Shown: piece by piece, positions 23,572-31,283 of the stretch
Layout: every line of letters starts with the position of its first letter
Position numbering within the stretch: position 1 is the stretch's first letter
Source: Bacillota bacterium
GTDB taxonomy: Bacteria > Bacillota > Clostridia > Acetivibrionales > DSM-1351
DNA: 64,000 nt
Assembly: GCA_023400235.1 (NCBI GenBank)
Contig: JAEXFI010000029.1
Coordinates: 70,065-134,064, forward strand
Reading direction: 5' to 3'
Translations under genes and position numbers: made by a program
The notes under the pieces: model-generated
Databases searched by the model: none
Told to the model about the DNA's origin: nothing
The model's input: only the letters and a program-made list of their open reading frames with translations

Positions 23572-25072
23572 ATTTCTCCGAAAGTTTTCTTCTGTCTATT
23601 TTACCGTTTGCATTGTAAGGAAAAGCTTCATACTGCTCAATAATATTTGGCAGCATGTACTTTGGGAGTCTCTGTCCGAGCATTATTACAAGCTGGGTCT
23701 TATCAATACCGCCTGTATAAAACAGTATTATTTTGGCCGTCTCGTGGTCATAAAAGCAAATACAGGCCTGAACCTGTTCTACCCCATTGACAGCCGCCTC
23801 TATTTCACCCAGCTCAATACGGCTTCCCATGTGCTTTACCTGCCCGTCCTTCCGGGATAGAAATAACAGCTCACCGTATTCATTATACCTTACTATGTCA
23901 CCGGTGCAGTATAATATGTCCCTGTAGGCGGTATTTAAAGGGTTCTGGATGAATACCTCCGAAGACAGCTCCGGGCTGTTTATATAGCCCAAGGCAACTC
24001 CTGTACCCCGGACACAAAGCTCTCCCGGCCCGCTTCCCTCAACAGGTCTTCTGTCCTCGTCCAGCAGGATGACCTCCATATTCCGGCAGGCATTTCCGAT
24101 AGGTATTACCTCCTCATCGCCAAACTCCCTGTTCACAATGTAGTAGGTACAGTCAACTGTTGCCTCCGTTGGGCCGTATAGATTAACATACCTGACTTCC
24201 GGCAGGTATTTACGCCAGCCGTTGAGGTTCTTTGCAAACATTGCCTCCCCTGCGAAAAACACCTTATTCAGGTGCTCCGGCAGCACCTTTTTGAATATCT
24301 GGGAGTTGGACAAAAGAGTAATAGCTGAAGTAGCCCACAAAATTGTTGTTATCCGGTTCACATTAAGATATTCCACCAGCTTCACGGGAAACATGAACAG
24401 CTTTTTAGGAATAATACACAGAGTTATCCCTTCCTTAAGGCATAAATATATATCCTTGACAGAGGCGTCAAAATAAAAAGGTGTCTGGTTGCCAATAACA
24501 TCTCCGCTGGTAAAGCCAAAGGTGTCAGAAAGCCATTCTGCAAGGTCCATGACACTTTTATGGGGAACCACGATTCCCTTGGGTGTGCCCGTTGAACCGG
24601 AGGTGAAAATGGTATATACAGGGTCGGTATCTATGAGTCTGCTTCTCACCACCCGCAATTTTTCATCCTCCACCCGGCCTTGTATTTCATCAAGTTCCAA
24701 TACTTCAGGTAAAGCCTCCATATCAGCAAAGGCCCTTACATCCTTGGCCTGGGATAAAATCAGACTTGGTCTAAGCGTAGAAATAATTGTCCTGAGTCTC
24801 TGGGGAGGAGTTTGATTATCTATAGGTACATAATAGTTTCCACTGTACAGCACTCCCATAAATGCAATTACTGTGGAGCAGGTTCTGTCCACAAGAACAA
24901 TTACAGGGTTTCTTACCAAACCCGATATTCTCTCTGTTATCATGGTGCCAAGTGCCTTGGCTTCCAGTTCCAGCCCTGAAAAGGTGATTTCACGGGTTTC
25001 ATCCTTTAATGCAACCTTATCAGGATATTCATATGCTGCCTGTTCCAGGTATTCCAATACATTTATCTGCAA
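23552..25072 (-). CDS. Amino acid adenylation enzyme (DltA-like, stand-alone A domain)
   Basis: This 506-residue AMP-forming ligase has core motifs A3 FTSGSTGTPKG, A4 FYFDASVKDIY, A5 NLYGPTEATVD, A7 YCTGDIVRYN, A8 GQVKHMGSRIELGEIE and the late catalytic Lys in NANGKIDRRKL. The Asp in the A4 motif normally grips the alpha-amino group, so the substrate should be an amino acid, as in DltA (which has a similar FDxSVxD stretch). The start is TTG at 25072, because GGAGGGG lies 5 bases upstream; the reading frame runs open further. It is the first gene of the cassette. D-alanine is likely but not proven. Confidence 0.9.
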   Translation of the reverse strand: MQINVLEYLEQAAYEYPDKVALKDETREITFSGLELEAKALGTMITERISGLVRNPVIVLVDRTCSTVIAFMGVLYSGNYYVPIDNQTPPQRLRTIISTLRPSLILSQAKDVRAFADMEALPEVLELDEIQGRVEDEKLRVVRSRLIDTDPVYTIFTSGSTGTPKGIVVPHKSVMDLAEWLSDTFGFTSGDVIGNQTPFYFDASVKDIYLCLKEGITLCIIPKKLFMFPVKLVEYLNVNRITTILWATSAITLLSNSQIFKKVLPEHLNKVFFAGEAMFAKNLNGWRKYLPEVRYVNLYGPTEATVDCTYYIVNREFGDEEVIPIGNACRNMEVILLDEDRRPVEGSGPGELCVRGTGVALGYINSPELSSEVFIQNPLNTAYRDILYCTGDIVRYNEYGELLFLSRKDGQVKHMGSRIELGEIEAAVNGVEQVQACICFYDHETAKIILFYTGGIDKTQLVIMLGQRLPKYMLPNIIEQYEAFPYNANGKIDRRKLSEKYANEKN

Positions 25073-25221
25073 AAAAACCCCTCCACAAGAAAATACACCG
25101 GAGTTTACCGGCTGCTTTGCTAATGTTTGTGCATGTCCATTATTTATAAGCCCTTGCCTTTTTAAAACAAACAAGAGTATTAATTTTTTACATAAAAAAA
25201 TTTAATCTTAACCTATGTGTT

Positions 25222-25250
25222 ATAATAATAGTTATTATTGCAAAAGTCAA
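25222..25250 (-). promoter_or_regulatory. Promoter of the dlt-like cassette
   Basis: On the minus strand TTGACT (25250-25245), 17 bases, TATTAT (25227-25222). Transcription would begin near 25215, giving a leader of about 140 bases before the TTG start at 25072. The spacing and boxes are good. No operator could be named. Confidence 0.65.
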
Positions 25251-25324
25251 GTAAGCCGTAAAACACAGCAGAGTCTAGGCAGGCCCTGCTGGCAGCCATT
25301 TTTCACCGGAGGTAATATAAAAGT

Positions 25325-25921
25325 ATGAGTCAGCATTATTTTACTGAAAATCCCGATTCGGAAATTAAGGAAAAAAGCTTTTCTGAAACCATTAAAGGCA
25401 AGCAGCTGAGCTTCACATCGGTAAGCGGAGTATTTTCTTTTGAGGACAGGCTTGACAAGGTATCTCACAATCTTATCAAATACTTTACGCCCAGCGGCAA
25501 TACCATACTAGATGTGGGCTGCGGCTACGGTGCCATCGGCCTGTTTCTAAAAGCCCTCTTCCCGTCTCAGCAGGTTTCCATGATAGATATAAATAACAGA
25601 GCTCTTGACTATTCGCGGAAGAATGCTGCTGCAAACAAGCTGGAGGTACAGGTTTCCCACAGTAATCTGTATCAGGCACTTGGGAATGAAACCTTTGACG
25701 ATATTGTGTCAAACCCGCCTTTTGCAGCCGGTAAGGAATTGAATACCCGGCTTATTAAAGAGGCGCTGGAGCATCTGTCCGTAAATGGAGCTCTATGGCT
25801 GGTGGCCTTTCACAACAAAGGCGGCTCAACCTTGAAGGACATTATGAAAAGTGTTTTCGGAAATGTGGAGGATGTTGATAAAAGCGGGGGTATAAGGGTT
25901 TATAAGGCTATAAAGAAATAA
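25325..25921 (+). CDS. Class I SAM-dependent methyltransferase (RsmC/RlmG-like)
   Basis: This 198-residue methyltransferase has the SAM motif ILDVGCGYGAIG near residue 60 and the N6-adenine/guanine-N2 type motif NPPF (about 132). The N-terminal SQHYFTENPDSE and the overall length are typical of the short RsmC-like rRNA guanine-N2 methyltransferases of Firmicutes. A GGAGG site lies 11 bases before the ATG. It is the only plus-strand gene between 9.2 kb and the end, diverges from the dlt-like cassette and converges on ecfA1 with 7 bases between. Exact rRNA target is unknown. Confidence 0.88.
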   Translation: MSQHYFTENPDSEIKEKSFSETIKGKQLSFTSVSGVFSFEDRLDKVSHNLIKYFTPSGNTILDVGCGYGAIGLFLKALFPSQQVSMIDINNRALDYSRKNAAANKLEVQVSHSNLYQALGNETFDDIVSNPPFAAGKELNTRLIKEALEHLSVNGALWLVAFHNKGGSTLKDIMKSVFGNVEDVDKSGGIRVYKAIKK

Positions 25922-25928
25922 TGAGCCA

Positions 25929-26777
25929 TTACCTTTTCAAACCCTTAATTATCTCAAAAGCCTCATCTACCGACAGGGGAAGCTTCGGAATATCAAAGCC
26001 CTGTCTCTTCAGGTTGTAAAGCAGTTCTGTAACCTGGGGCACATCCAGACCAAGGCTCTTCACCTTTTCAACATTGCTGAAAACCTCCTGGGGCGTGCCA
26101 TCCAGAACAATCTGACCCTGATCTATTATAATCAGTCTATTGGCTATGGCAGCCTCGTCCATATGGTGGGTTATATGAATAATTGTAATATTTTCTTCCC
26201 TGTTAAGTTGCTTAAGTACCTTTATTACTTCTCTCCGGCCTATGGGGTCCAGCATTGAGGTAGCTTCGTCAAGTATGATGCACTCCGGCTTCATAGCCAG
26301 TATTCCTGCTATGGCAACCCTCTGCTTCTGACCACCTGATAACAGATGAGGTGCATTTCTTTTAAACTGGCTGATACCCACTGTTTCCAGCGCCTCATCA
26401 ACTCTTTTCCTTATCTCGGCGGGCTCCACACCCAGATTTTCCGGGCCGAAAGCAACATCCTCCTCAACAGTGGTGGCAATAATCTGGTTGTCTGGATTTT
26501 GAAAAACCATCCCCGCCGTACTCCTGATATCCCAGACATTGTCTTCAAGGGCTGTGTCCTTGCCCGACACCAGGACGATTCCTTTACGTGGAACAAGCAG
26601 TGCGTTCAGAAGTCTGGAAAAGGTAGATTTCCCAGAACCGTTACGTCCGAGAATAACGACGAAATCACCTTTTTCTATTTTTGCGGAAACGCCCTCCAGT
26701 GCCGGAACCTCCACCGGAACCTCACCATAGGTTGTGTATGAAAAGCTAACTTCCTGAACATCAAAAAATATACTCAT
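25929..26777 (-). CDS. ecfA1: Energy-coupling factor transporter ATPase EcfA1
   Basis: This 282-residue ABC ATPase has Walker A GRNGSGKST near 44-52, signature LSGGQKQRVAIAG near 140, Walker B CIILDEATSMLDPIG and switch His in THHMDEA. It forms the ATPase heterodimer with EcfA2 for ECF vitamin/metal uptake. It is separated from ecfA2 by the dlt-like cassette and from rplQ by 736 bases with a terminator, so its expression cannot simply follow the ribosomal operon. GGAG lies upstream of the ATG. Confidence 0.95.
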   Translation of the reverse strand: MSIFFDVQEVSFSYTTYGEVPVEVPALEGVSAKIEKGDFVVILGRNGSGKSTFSRLLNALLVPRKGIVLVSGKDTALEDNVWDIRSTAGMVFQNPDNQIIATTVEEDVAFGPENLGVEPAEIRKRVDEALETVGISQFKRNAPHLLSGGQKQRVAIAGILAMKPECIILDEATSMLDPIGRREVIKVLKQLNREENITIIHITHHMDEAAIANRLIIIDQGQIVLDGTPQEVFSNVEKVKSLGLDVPQVTELLYNLKRQGFDIPKLPLSVDEAFEIIKGLKR

Positions 26778-26820
26778 TACATTCTCCTTCCCGCTGTGAA
26801 GCAGCGTTATACAAAGTGAG

Positions 26821-26842
26821 AAAAACCTGCCCCCAGGTTTTT
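26821..26842 (-). terminator. Terminator upstream of ecfA1
   Basis: AAAAACCTG (26821-26829) and CAGGTTTTT (26834-26842) make a perfect 9-bp hairpin with a 4-base loop; on the minus strand the arm ends in TTTTT. It lies 43 bases before ecfA1 and would end a transcript coming from the rplQ side. Confidence 0.75.
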
Positions 26843-27485
26843 ACTGCGTGAAAACAACGATTATGCATAAAACTTTACTTTCACGCTGACCTCCATTTTT
26901 CTTTATACATGTACACATTTATGAGTAATAAAAAGTACTTTGGTACTAACTTAACCTGTAGTGATAAAAAATGTATTAACAGTCAGAAAATACTGCCCAC
27001 TCCCGGACGAGCTTCAAATAAATGCTTGTATATAACGCTTTTGCGAAATTGTATAACCTTACAGCATGCCTTTTTAGCCGTCGCAGCAACTCGACCATCC
27101 AGGTCTCGAGTACTGCTTAAATTGACATCCTGTCAATTTAACTGCCAAATCAGCATGCTGTAAGCCTACAATTTCAACAAAAAGCTTTTAATCATACTGT
27201 GCATTTCTTTAAAGCCGTCCTTGCGTGACTTGCAACCTTGTCTCTTAAAGACTTTATTAACTAGCACTACAGGTTAATTAATAAAAATAAATTGCTTACA
27301 AAGCCACTACCTTTAATCAAGCTGCTTATTTTTATAAATTGTACTCACGTGCTTTTTATTCTTGAATAAATAATTCCTGGACTCTAAAGAAATATGCATC
27401 CTGACTATTTTCGTGCCACTCATACAAATATAGGGATCAAACCTGCCGGTAACCATTAGCTGCCAACAGATTTAATCCCCTATAT
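26843..27485 (-). ncRNA. Candidate large structured RNA between rplQ and ecfA1
   Basis: No gene fits here, yet perfect inverted repeats are dense and nested. TTAACCTGTAGTG (26951-26963) pairs over 300 bases with 27265-27277 (13 of 13). Inside, 27058-27069 (CTTACAGCATGC) pairs with 27153-27164 (12 of 12), extended after a small internal loop by 27046-27053 with 27167-27174 (8 of 8). Within that lie hairpins 27089-27111 (ACTCGA/TCGAGT) and 27119-27139 (AAATTGACA/TGTCAATTT). A further hairpin of about 18 bp with one bulge spans 27428-27485, just after rplQ, and the region ends at the terminator 26821-26842. It is probably one transcript from the minus strand. I match it to no known RNA class. 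Confidence 0.55.
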
Positions 27486-27513
27486 CATTTACTCTTAAAA
27501 GTTAAATTAATAA

Positions 27514-28038
27514 TTATACCAACTCAAGGATAACCATTTCAGCAGCATCTCCGCGTCTTGGTCCCAGCTTGTATATTCTTGTATAACCGCCGTTCTTGCC
27601 CTTATACTTTGGTGCAATTTCATCAAAAAGCTTATCTGTGATGTTAACATTCTTTCCATCAGCAGTTGTAGGTCTGTAAACCCAGTTCATTATAAGTCTT
27701 CTTGCATGAAGTCTTGACGGATTATCCACTGAAACCATGTCAGTCTTCTGCTCTCTGTCGATAACCAAGTACTTGTTACCGTTCTTGGATGTCTTTGAGT
27801 CAGTAAGCTTAGCACCCTTGCTGTCAACCTTTGCTGAACTGATCTTTACCTGCTTTGAAGTAAAGTTGTCAGCTTCCTTGATCGCTATAGTGATAAGTTT
27901 TTCTGCAATATTTTTAACTTCCTTAGCTCTCGCTTCAGTAGTTTCAATTCTGCCACTTACAAATAATGCTGTTGTAAGATTCTTTAAAATTGCCTTTCTT
28001 TGGTCAGTTGCACGCCCTAACTTTCTTTGCGCTGGCAT
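27514..28038 (-). CDS. rplQ: 50S ribosomal protein L17, long form
   Basis: This 174-residue L17 has the canonical start (RKLGRATDQRKAILKNLTTAL) and end (GGYTRIYKLGPRRGDAAEMVILELV). Between them, at about residues 60-108, is an extra Lys/Ser/Asp-rich stretch, where typical bacterial L17 is 113-130 residues. The insertion keeps the frame, so it is real. L17 lies around the tunnel exit of the large subunit. It follows rpoA by 117 bases and ends the alpha operon. Confidence 0.97.
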   Translation of the reverse strand: MPAQRKLGRATDQRKAILKNLTTALFVSGRIETTEARAKEVKNIAEKLITIAIKEADNFTSKQVKISSAKVDSKGAKLTDSKTSKNGNKYLVIDREQKTDMVSVDNPSRLHARRLIMNWVYRPTTADGKNVNITDKLFDEIAPKYKGKNGGYTRIYKLGPRRGDAAEMVILELV

Positions 28039-28155
28039 TACCTATCCCTCCTTACCTTGTATTTTACTTGTAATGCATTTATATTTCTTGTAGTAATTGT
28101 TCAATAAACAAAGGTAAAACATTTAAGTTTTTCTTTGCTGCGCCTGCATCGCAGA

Positions 28156-29106
28156 CTACTCTTCACTTGGAGCAAGTACGAGTCCAAGTGCCTGGAGCTT
28201 CTGAAGAACCTCTTCAAGAGACTTTCTGCCGAGATTTCTTACCTTCATCATATCCTCTTCGGTTTTGTTGGTAAGATCTTCAACAGTATTTATGCCGGCT
28301 CTTTTCAGACAATTGTAGGATCTTACTGAGAGATCCAGTTCCTCTATTGTCATTTCAAGAACTTTTTCTTTCTTTGTTTCTTCTTTTTCTACCATTATTT
28401 CAGTGTGCTTAGCCTGATCTGACAAGTCAACAAACAAGTTCAGATGCTCACTCAATATCTTGGCTCCAAGGCTTATAGCCTCGTCAGGATTAATACTGCC
28501 GTCTGTCCAGACCTCCAAGGTAAGCTTGTCATAATCTGTTATCTGACCAACACGGGTATTTTCCACAGTGTAATTAACCTTTTTAACCGGAGTATAAATC
28601 GAGTCAACAGGTATTACACCGATTGGCTGTCCCGGCTGCTTGTTCTTCTCAGCCGACACATAGCCTCTTCCCTTGCTGATTACAAGTTCCATGTAGAATC
28701 TGTGGTCACCATTCAATGTTGCAACATGTAAATCCGGATTAAGTATCTCTACATCCTGATCTGTTATGATATCACCAGCGGTGATAGGTCCTTCACCATT
28801 TGCATCAATATATATGACCTTCGATCCTTCGCCATGCATTTTTAAAGAAAGAGCCTTAATATTAAGTATTATTTCTGTTACATCCTCAACTACACCAGGT
28901 ACTGTAGAGAATTCATGCAATACTCCGTCAATCTTTATGGAATTGACAGCGGCACCAGGTAAAGAAGAAAGCAATATTCTTCTTAAGGAATTACCAAGAG
29001 TAATACCATAGCCTCTTTCCAAAGGCTCAACAATAAACTTGCCGTATGTGTTATCATCGCTATTGGCAACACATTCAATTCTAGGCTTTTCTATTTCTAT
29101 CACCAA
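28156..29106 (-). CDS. rpoA: DNA-directed RNA polymerase subunit alpha
   Basis: This 316-residue alpha subunit has the N-terminal dimerisation domain (GYGITLGNSLRRILLSSLPGAAV near 33-55), a linker rich in Glu/Lys near 230-250, and the C-terminal DNA- and activator-binding domain (LDLSVRSYNCLKRAGINTVEDL). Length is standard. It lies between rpsD and rplQ, as in all Firmicutes. GGGAGGG lies upstream of the start. Confidence 0.98.
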   Translation of the reverse strand: MVIEIEKPRIECVANSDDNTYGKFIVEPLERGYGITLGNSLRRILLSSLPGAAVNSIKIDGVLHEFSTVPGVVEDVTEIILNIKALSLKMHGEGSKVIYIDANGEGPITAGDIITDQDVEILNPDLHVATLNGDHRFYMELVISKGRGYVSAEKNKQPGQPIGVIPVDSIYTPVKKVNYTVENTRVGQITDYDKLTLEVWTDGSINPDEAISLGAKILSEHLNLFVDLSDQAKHTEIMVEKEETKKEKVLEMTIEELDLSVRSYNCLKRAGINTVEDLTNKTEEDMMKVRNLGRKSLEEVLQKLQALGLVLAPSEE

Positions 29107-29254
29107 AAACCCTCCCTTAACAACTTTTTATTTTTTGAGGGCAACTGATTCATGTAAGCTACGTCCGTAACTTGCATTGCATACATCTCATAGAGAATTA
29201 TCGCATAAATAATTCTTTCAGTTGCTTCCAAGTTAATTATCAATTTACATATTA

Positions 29255-29881
29255 TTACTTGGAGTACAACTCTACGATTAAATGTTCCTTTATCGGCAAA
29301 TCAATATCTTCTCTAGCAGGAAGAGCCACAACTTTTCCTGTGAAGTTTTCTGCATCATACTCGAGCCACTTCGGTATTACCTTACCACCAGTGATATCAC
29401 TGATAGCCTTAACCTTTTCAGAACTTCTGCTCTTAGGAGCAAGTGCTATAACATCTCCAACCTTTAAGAGGTATGAAGGAATGTTAACACGTCTGCCATT
29501 TACTGTAAAGTGTCCATGTGTTACCAACTGTCTGGATTCAGGTCTTGAAGTACCAAGTCCAAGTCTGTAGATAACATTGTCAAGTCTTGTTTCCAATATC
29601 TGTAACAAGTTTTCACCTGTTATACCCTTACGTCTTGAAGCCATTTCAAAATATTTGCTGAACTGGCTTTCCAATATGCCGTAATATCTTCTTACCTTCT
29701 GCTTTTCACGATGCTGTATACCATATTCAGACATTTTCTTTCTGGCCTGTCCGTGTTGACCAGGTGCGTATGCCCTTCTTGCTATAGAACATTTGTCAGT
29801 ATAACATCTCTCACCTTTTAAAAAGAGCTTTTCGCCCTCTCTGCGGCAAAGTCTGCAAACTGCTTCAGTATATCTTGCCAT
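29255..29881 (-). CDS. rpsD: 30S ribosomal protein S4 (zinc-binding form)
   Basis: This 208-residue S4 nucleates 30S assembly at the 5' domain of 16S rRNA. Cys 9, 12, 26 and 31 form the zinc knuckle of the C+ type. The S4 RNA-binding domain with RLDNVIYRLGLGTSRPESRQLV and HFTVNGRRVNIPSYLLKVGD is complete. S4 often represses its own operon, which here carries a possible attenuator before rpsM. It lies 27 bases after rpsK. Confidence 0.98.
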   Translation of the reverse strand: MARYTEAVCRLCRREGEKLFLKGERCYTDKCSIARRAYAPGQHGQARKKMSEYGIQHREKQKVRRYYGILESQFSKYFEMASRRKGITGENLLQILETRLDNVIYRLGLGTSRPESRQLVTHGHFTVNGRRVNIPSYLLKVGDVIALAPKSRSSEKVKAISDITGGKVIPKWLEYDAENFTGKVVALPAREDIDLPIKEHLIVELYSK

Positions 29882-29908
29882 CTAATTTTACACCTCCATA
29901 ATAATCAA

Positions 29909-30313
29909 TTAAACTCTTCTACGCTTAGGTGGTCTGCAGCCATTATGAGGAATTGGTGTAACGTCCTTTATAAGACTAACTTCCAAACCAGCAGCCTGCA
30001 ATGCTCTGATTGCAGCTTCTCTGCCTGCTCCAGGTCCCTTTACGTATACTTCAACAGTTTTAAGTCCATGTTCCATTGCAGCCTTTGCAGCCGTTTCTGC
30101 TGCCATCTGTGCAGCAAATGGCGTGCTCTTTCTTGAACCTCTGAAACCCAATCCACCTGCACTTGCCCATGAAAGTGCATTTCCGGCAGTATCTGTCAAG
30201 GTAACAATTGTATTATTAAAAGATGAACGGATATGAGCAGCTCCACGTTCAATATTTTTACGTTCTCTTCTTTTTCTGGTTGTTCTTTTAGCACCAGCAG
30301 TCTTTGTTGCCAT
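29909..30313 (-). CDS. rpsK: 30S ribosomal protein S11
   Basis: This 134-residue S11 of the small-subunit platform has AHIRSSFNNTIVTLTD, GGLGFRGSRKSTPFAAQMAAE with the conserved GPGAGREAAIRAL and the C-terminal PHNGCRPPKRRRV. The first 20 residues are a very basic tail. It follows rpsM by 21 bases with GGAGG at the start. Confidence 0.98.
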   Translation of the reverse strand: MATKTAGAKRTTRKRRERKNIERGAAHIRSSFNNTIVTLTDTAGNALSWASAGGLGFRGSRKSTPFAAQMAAETAAKAAMEHGLKTVEVYVKGPGAGREAAIRALQAAGLEVSLIKDVTPIPHNGCRPPKRRRV

Positions 30314-30334
30314 GTGTTCGCAAACCTCCTTTAA

Positions 30335-30703
30335 CTATTTCTTTTTACCGCTAACGGGTTTTGAAGGGCCTTTTCTAGTCCTTGCATTTGTCTTTGTACG
30401 CTGACCTCTGACAGGAAGACCCATTCTGTGTCTTCTGCCTCTGTAGCAGCCTATTTCAATAAGGCGCTTGATGTTCAACGCTACTTCTCTTCTAAGGTCA
30501 CCTTCAACCTTATATTCTCTGTCGATAGTTTCTCTCAGTTTGTTGATTTCATCGTCAGTCAAATCTCTTACTCTTGTGTCGGGATTTATGCCAGTCTTAA
30601 CGAGAATCTCATTTGACTTAGCTCTTCCGATTCCAAAAATGTAAGTTAGACCAATTTCAACCCTTTTTTCTCTGGGTAAATCTACTCCGGCAATACGTGC
30701 CAT
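30335..30703 (-). CDS. rpsM: 30S ribosomal protein S13
   Basis: This 122-residue S13 of the small-subunit head has MARIAGVDLPREKRVEIGLTYIFGIG, the helix-two-turn-helix, and the C-terminal basic RGQRTKTNARTRKGP that touches P-site tRNA. Its leader is 363 bases long and holds a terminator-like hairpin, so it may head a separately controlled alpha operon. GGAGG precedes the ATG. Confidence 0.98.
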   Translation of the reverse strand: MARIAGVDLPREKRVEIGLTYIFGIGRAKSNEILVKTGINPDTRVRDLTDDEINKLRETIDREYKVEGDLRREVALNIKRLIEIGCYRGRRHRMGLPVRGQRTKTNARTRKGPSKPVSGKKK

Positions 30704-30747
30704 ACTTTTCCTACACCTCCAAATAATTTCTCTTAACTTATTCTTGT

Positions 30748-30771
30748 AAAAAAGCCTTTATCGGCTTTTTT
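30748..30771 (-). terminator. Terminator-like attenuator before rpsM
   Basis: AAAAAAGCC (30748-30756) and GGCTTTTTT (30763-30771) form a 9-bp hairpin with loop TTTATC. On the minus strand it ends in TTTTTT and lies 45 bases before the rpsM start, in the middle of the ribosomal operon. Just upstream on the transcript the separate stem ACGCGAAG/CTTCGCGT (30773-30780 with 30803-30810) lies almost against it. A regulated attenuator is the natural reading. Confidence 0.65.
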
Positions 30772-30810
30772 TACGCGAAGCCTGAATTAATTTATCAGAC
30801 CACTTCGCGT

Positions 30811-31033
30811 ACTGCATGCTAATTCTCCACCGCAGGATGTGGATATTGTAATTATTGCCATTCCCAAGACCAAACAGCCCATGGCATCCAAATCCTGGCG
30901 ATATCGTCAAATATTTAAAATATCATCAAGAATAACAAAGTCAAAAATTGACATTAAGAATTGGGAAAATTCTCTTGTTCAGCCGCTTCTTGTGAGATTT
31001 TACGAAAGTAAGTATTGCTATTGGGTACAGCAC
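30811..31033 (-). other. rpmJ-rpsM leader segment with no gene
   Basis: No protein-coding reading can be supported; a plus-strand frame here lacks a ribosome site and has no recognisable content. On the minus strand a possible promoter TTGACT (30942-30947) with an A/T-rich -10 region about 16 bases on is weak. The leader is flanked by hairpins on both sides. Confidence 0.35.
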
Positions 31034-31057
31034 CCGTTTATGGGCCGTAAACGGCCC
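31034..31057 (-). promoter_or_regulatory. Two mutually exclusive hairpins after rpmJ
   Basis: CCGTTTA (31034-31040) can pair with TAAACGG (31048-31054), or GGGCCGT (31042-31048) with ACGGCCC (31051-31057). The arms overlap, so only one can form at a time. They lie 10 bases after the rpmJ stop codon at the start of the rpsM leader and may act in an RNA switch or mRNA stabilisation (inference). Confidence 0.5.
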
Positions 31058-31066
31058 ACTCCAAAA

Positions 31067-31180
31067 TTAACCCTGCTTTTGCTTGTGCTTTGGGTTTTCG
31101 CAGATTATCATAACTCTGCCTTTTCTCTTAATGATCTTGCACTTTTCACATATGGTCTTAACTGATGGTTTAACTTTCAT
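31067..31180 (-). CDS. rpmJ: 50S ribosomal protein L36 (zinc-binding form)
   Basis: This is a 37-residue protein reading MKVKPSVKTICEKCKIIKRK and then GRVMIICENPKHKQKQG. Cys 11, Cys 14, Cys 27 and His 32 are the zinc ligands of the primary L36 type. GGAGG lies upstream of the ATG. It sits in its expected place between infA and rpsM. It is too short for most automatic gene lists. Confidence 0.98.
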   Translation of the reverse strand: MKVKPSVKTICEKCKIIKRKGRVMIICENPKHKQKQG

Positions 31181-31283
31181 TTTAATAGCCTCCTTATATT
31201 AAGAAACAAACCTGTCTTATTAATTAATACTGCTTTTTATATTTAATAATACCTTTCCCATTTTACAAACCAGTAGAGGTATA

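Noticed and set aside
27046..27174. The known L17 downstream element, given the position after rplQ
   Set aside because: The position fits in name only: the structure is much larger and lies more than 300 bases after the stop codon, and I could not match a consensus.
26843..27485. CsrB-like sponge RNA with GGA motifs in hairpin loops
   Set aside because: Two loops do contain GGA, but the total count of GGA on the minus strand (about eight in 640 bases) is what chance predicts for this composition, and most are not in loops.
30839..31165. 108-codon plus-strand frame across the rpmJ region
   Set aside because: It is antisense to rpmJ, has no ribosome site, and its sequence resembles no protein family.
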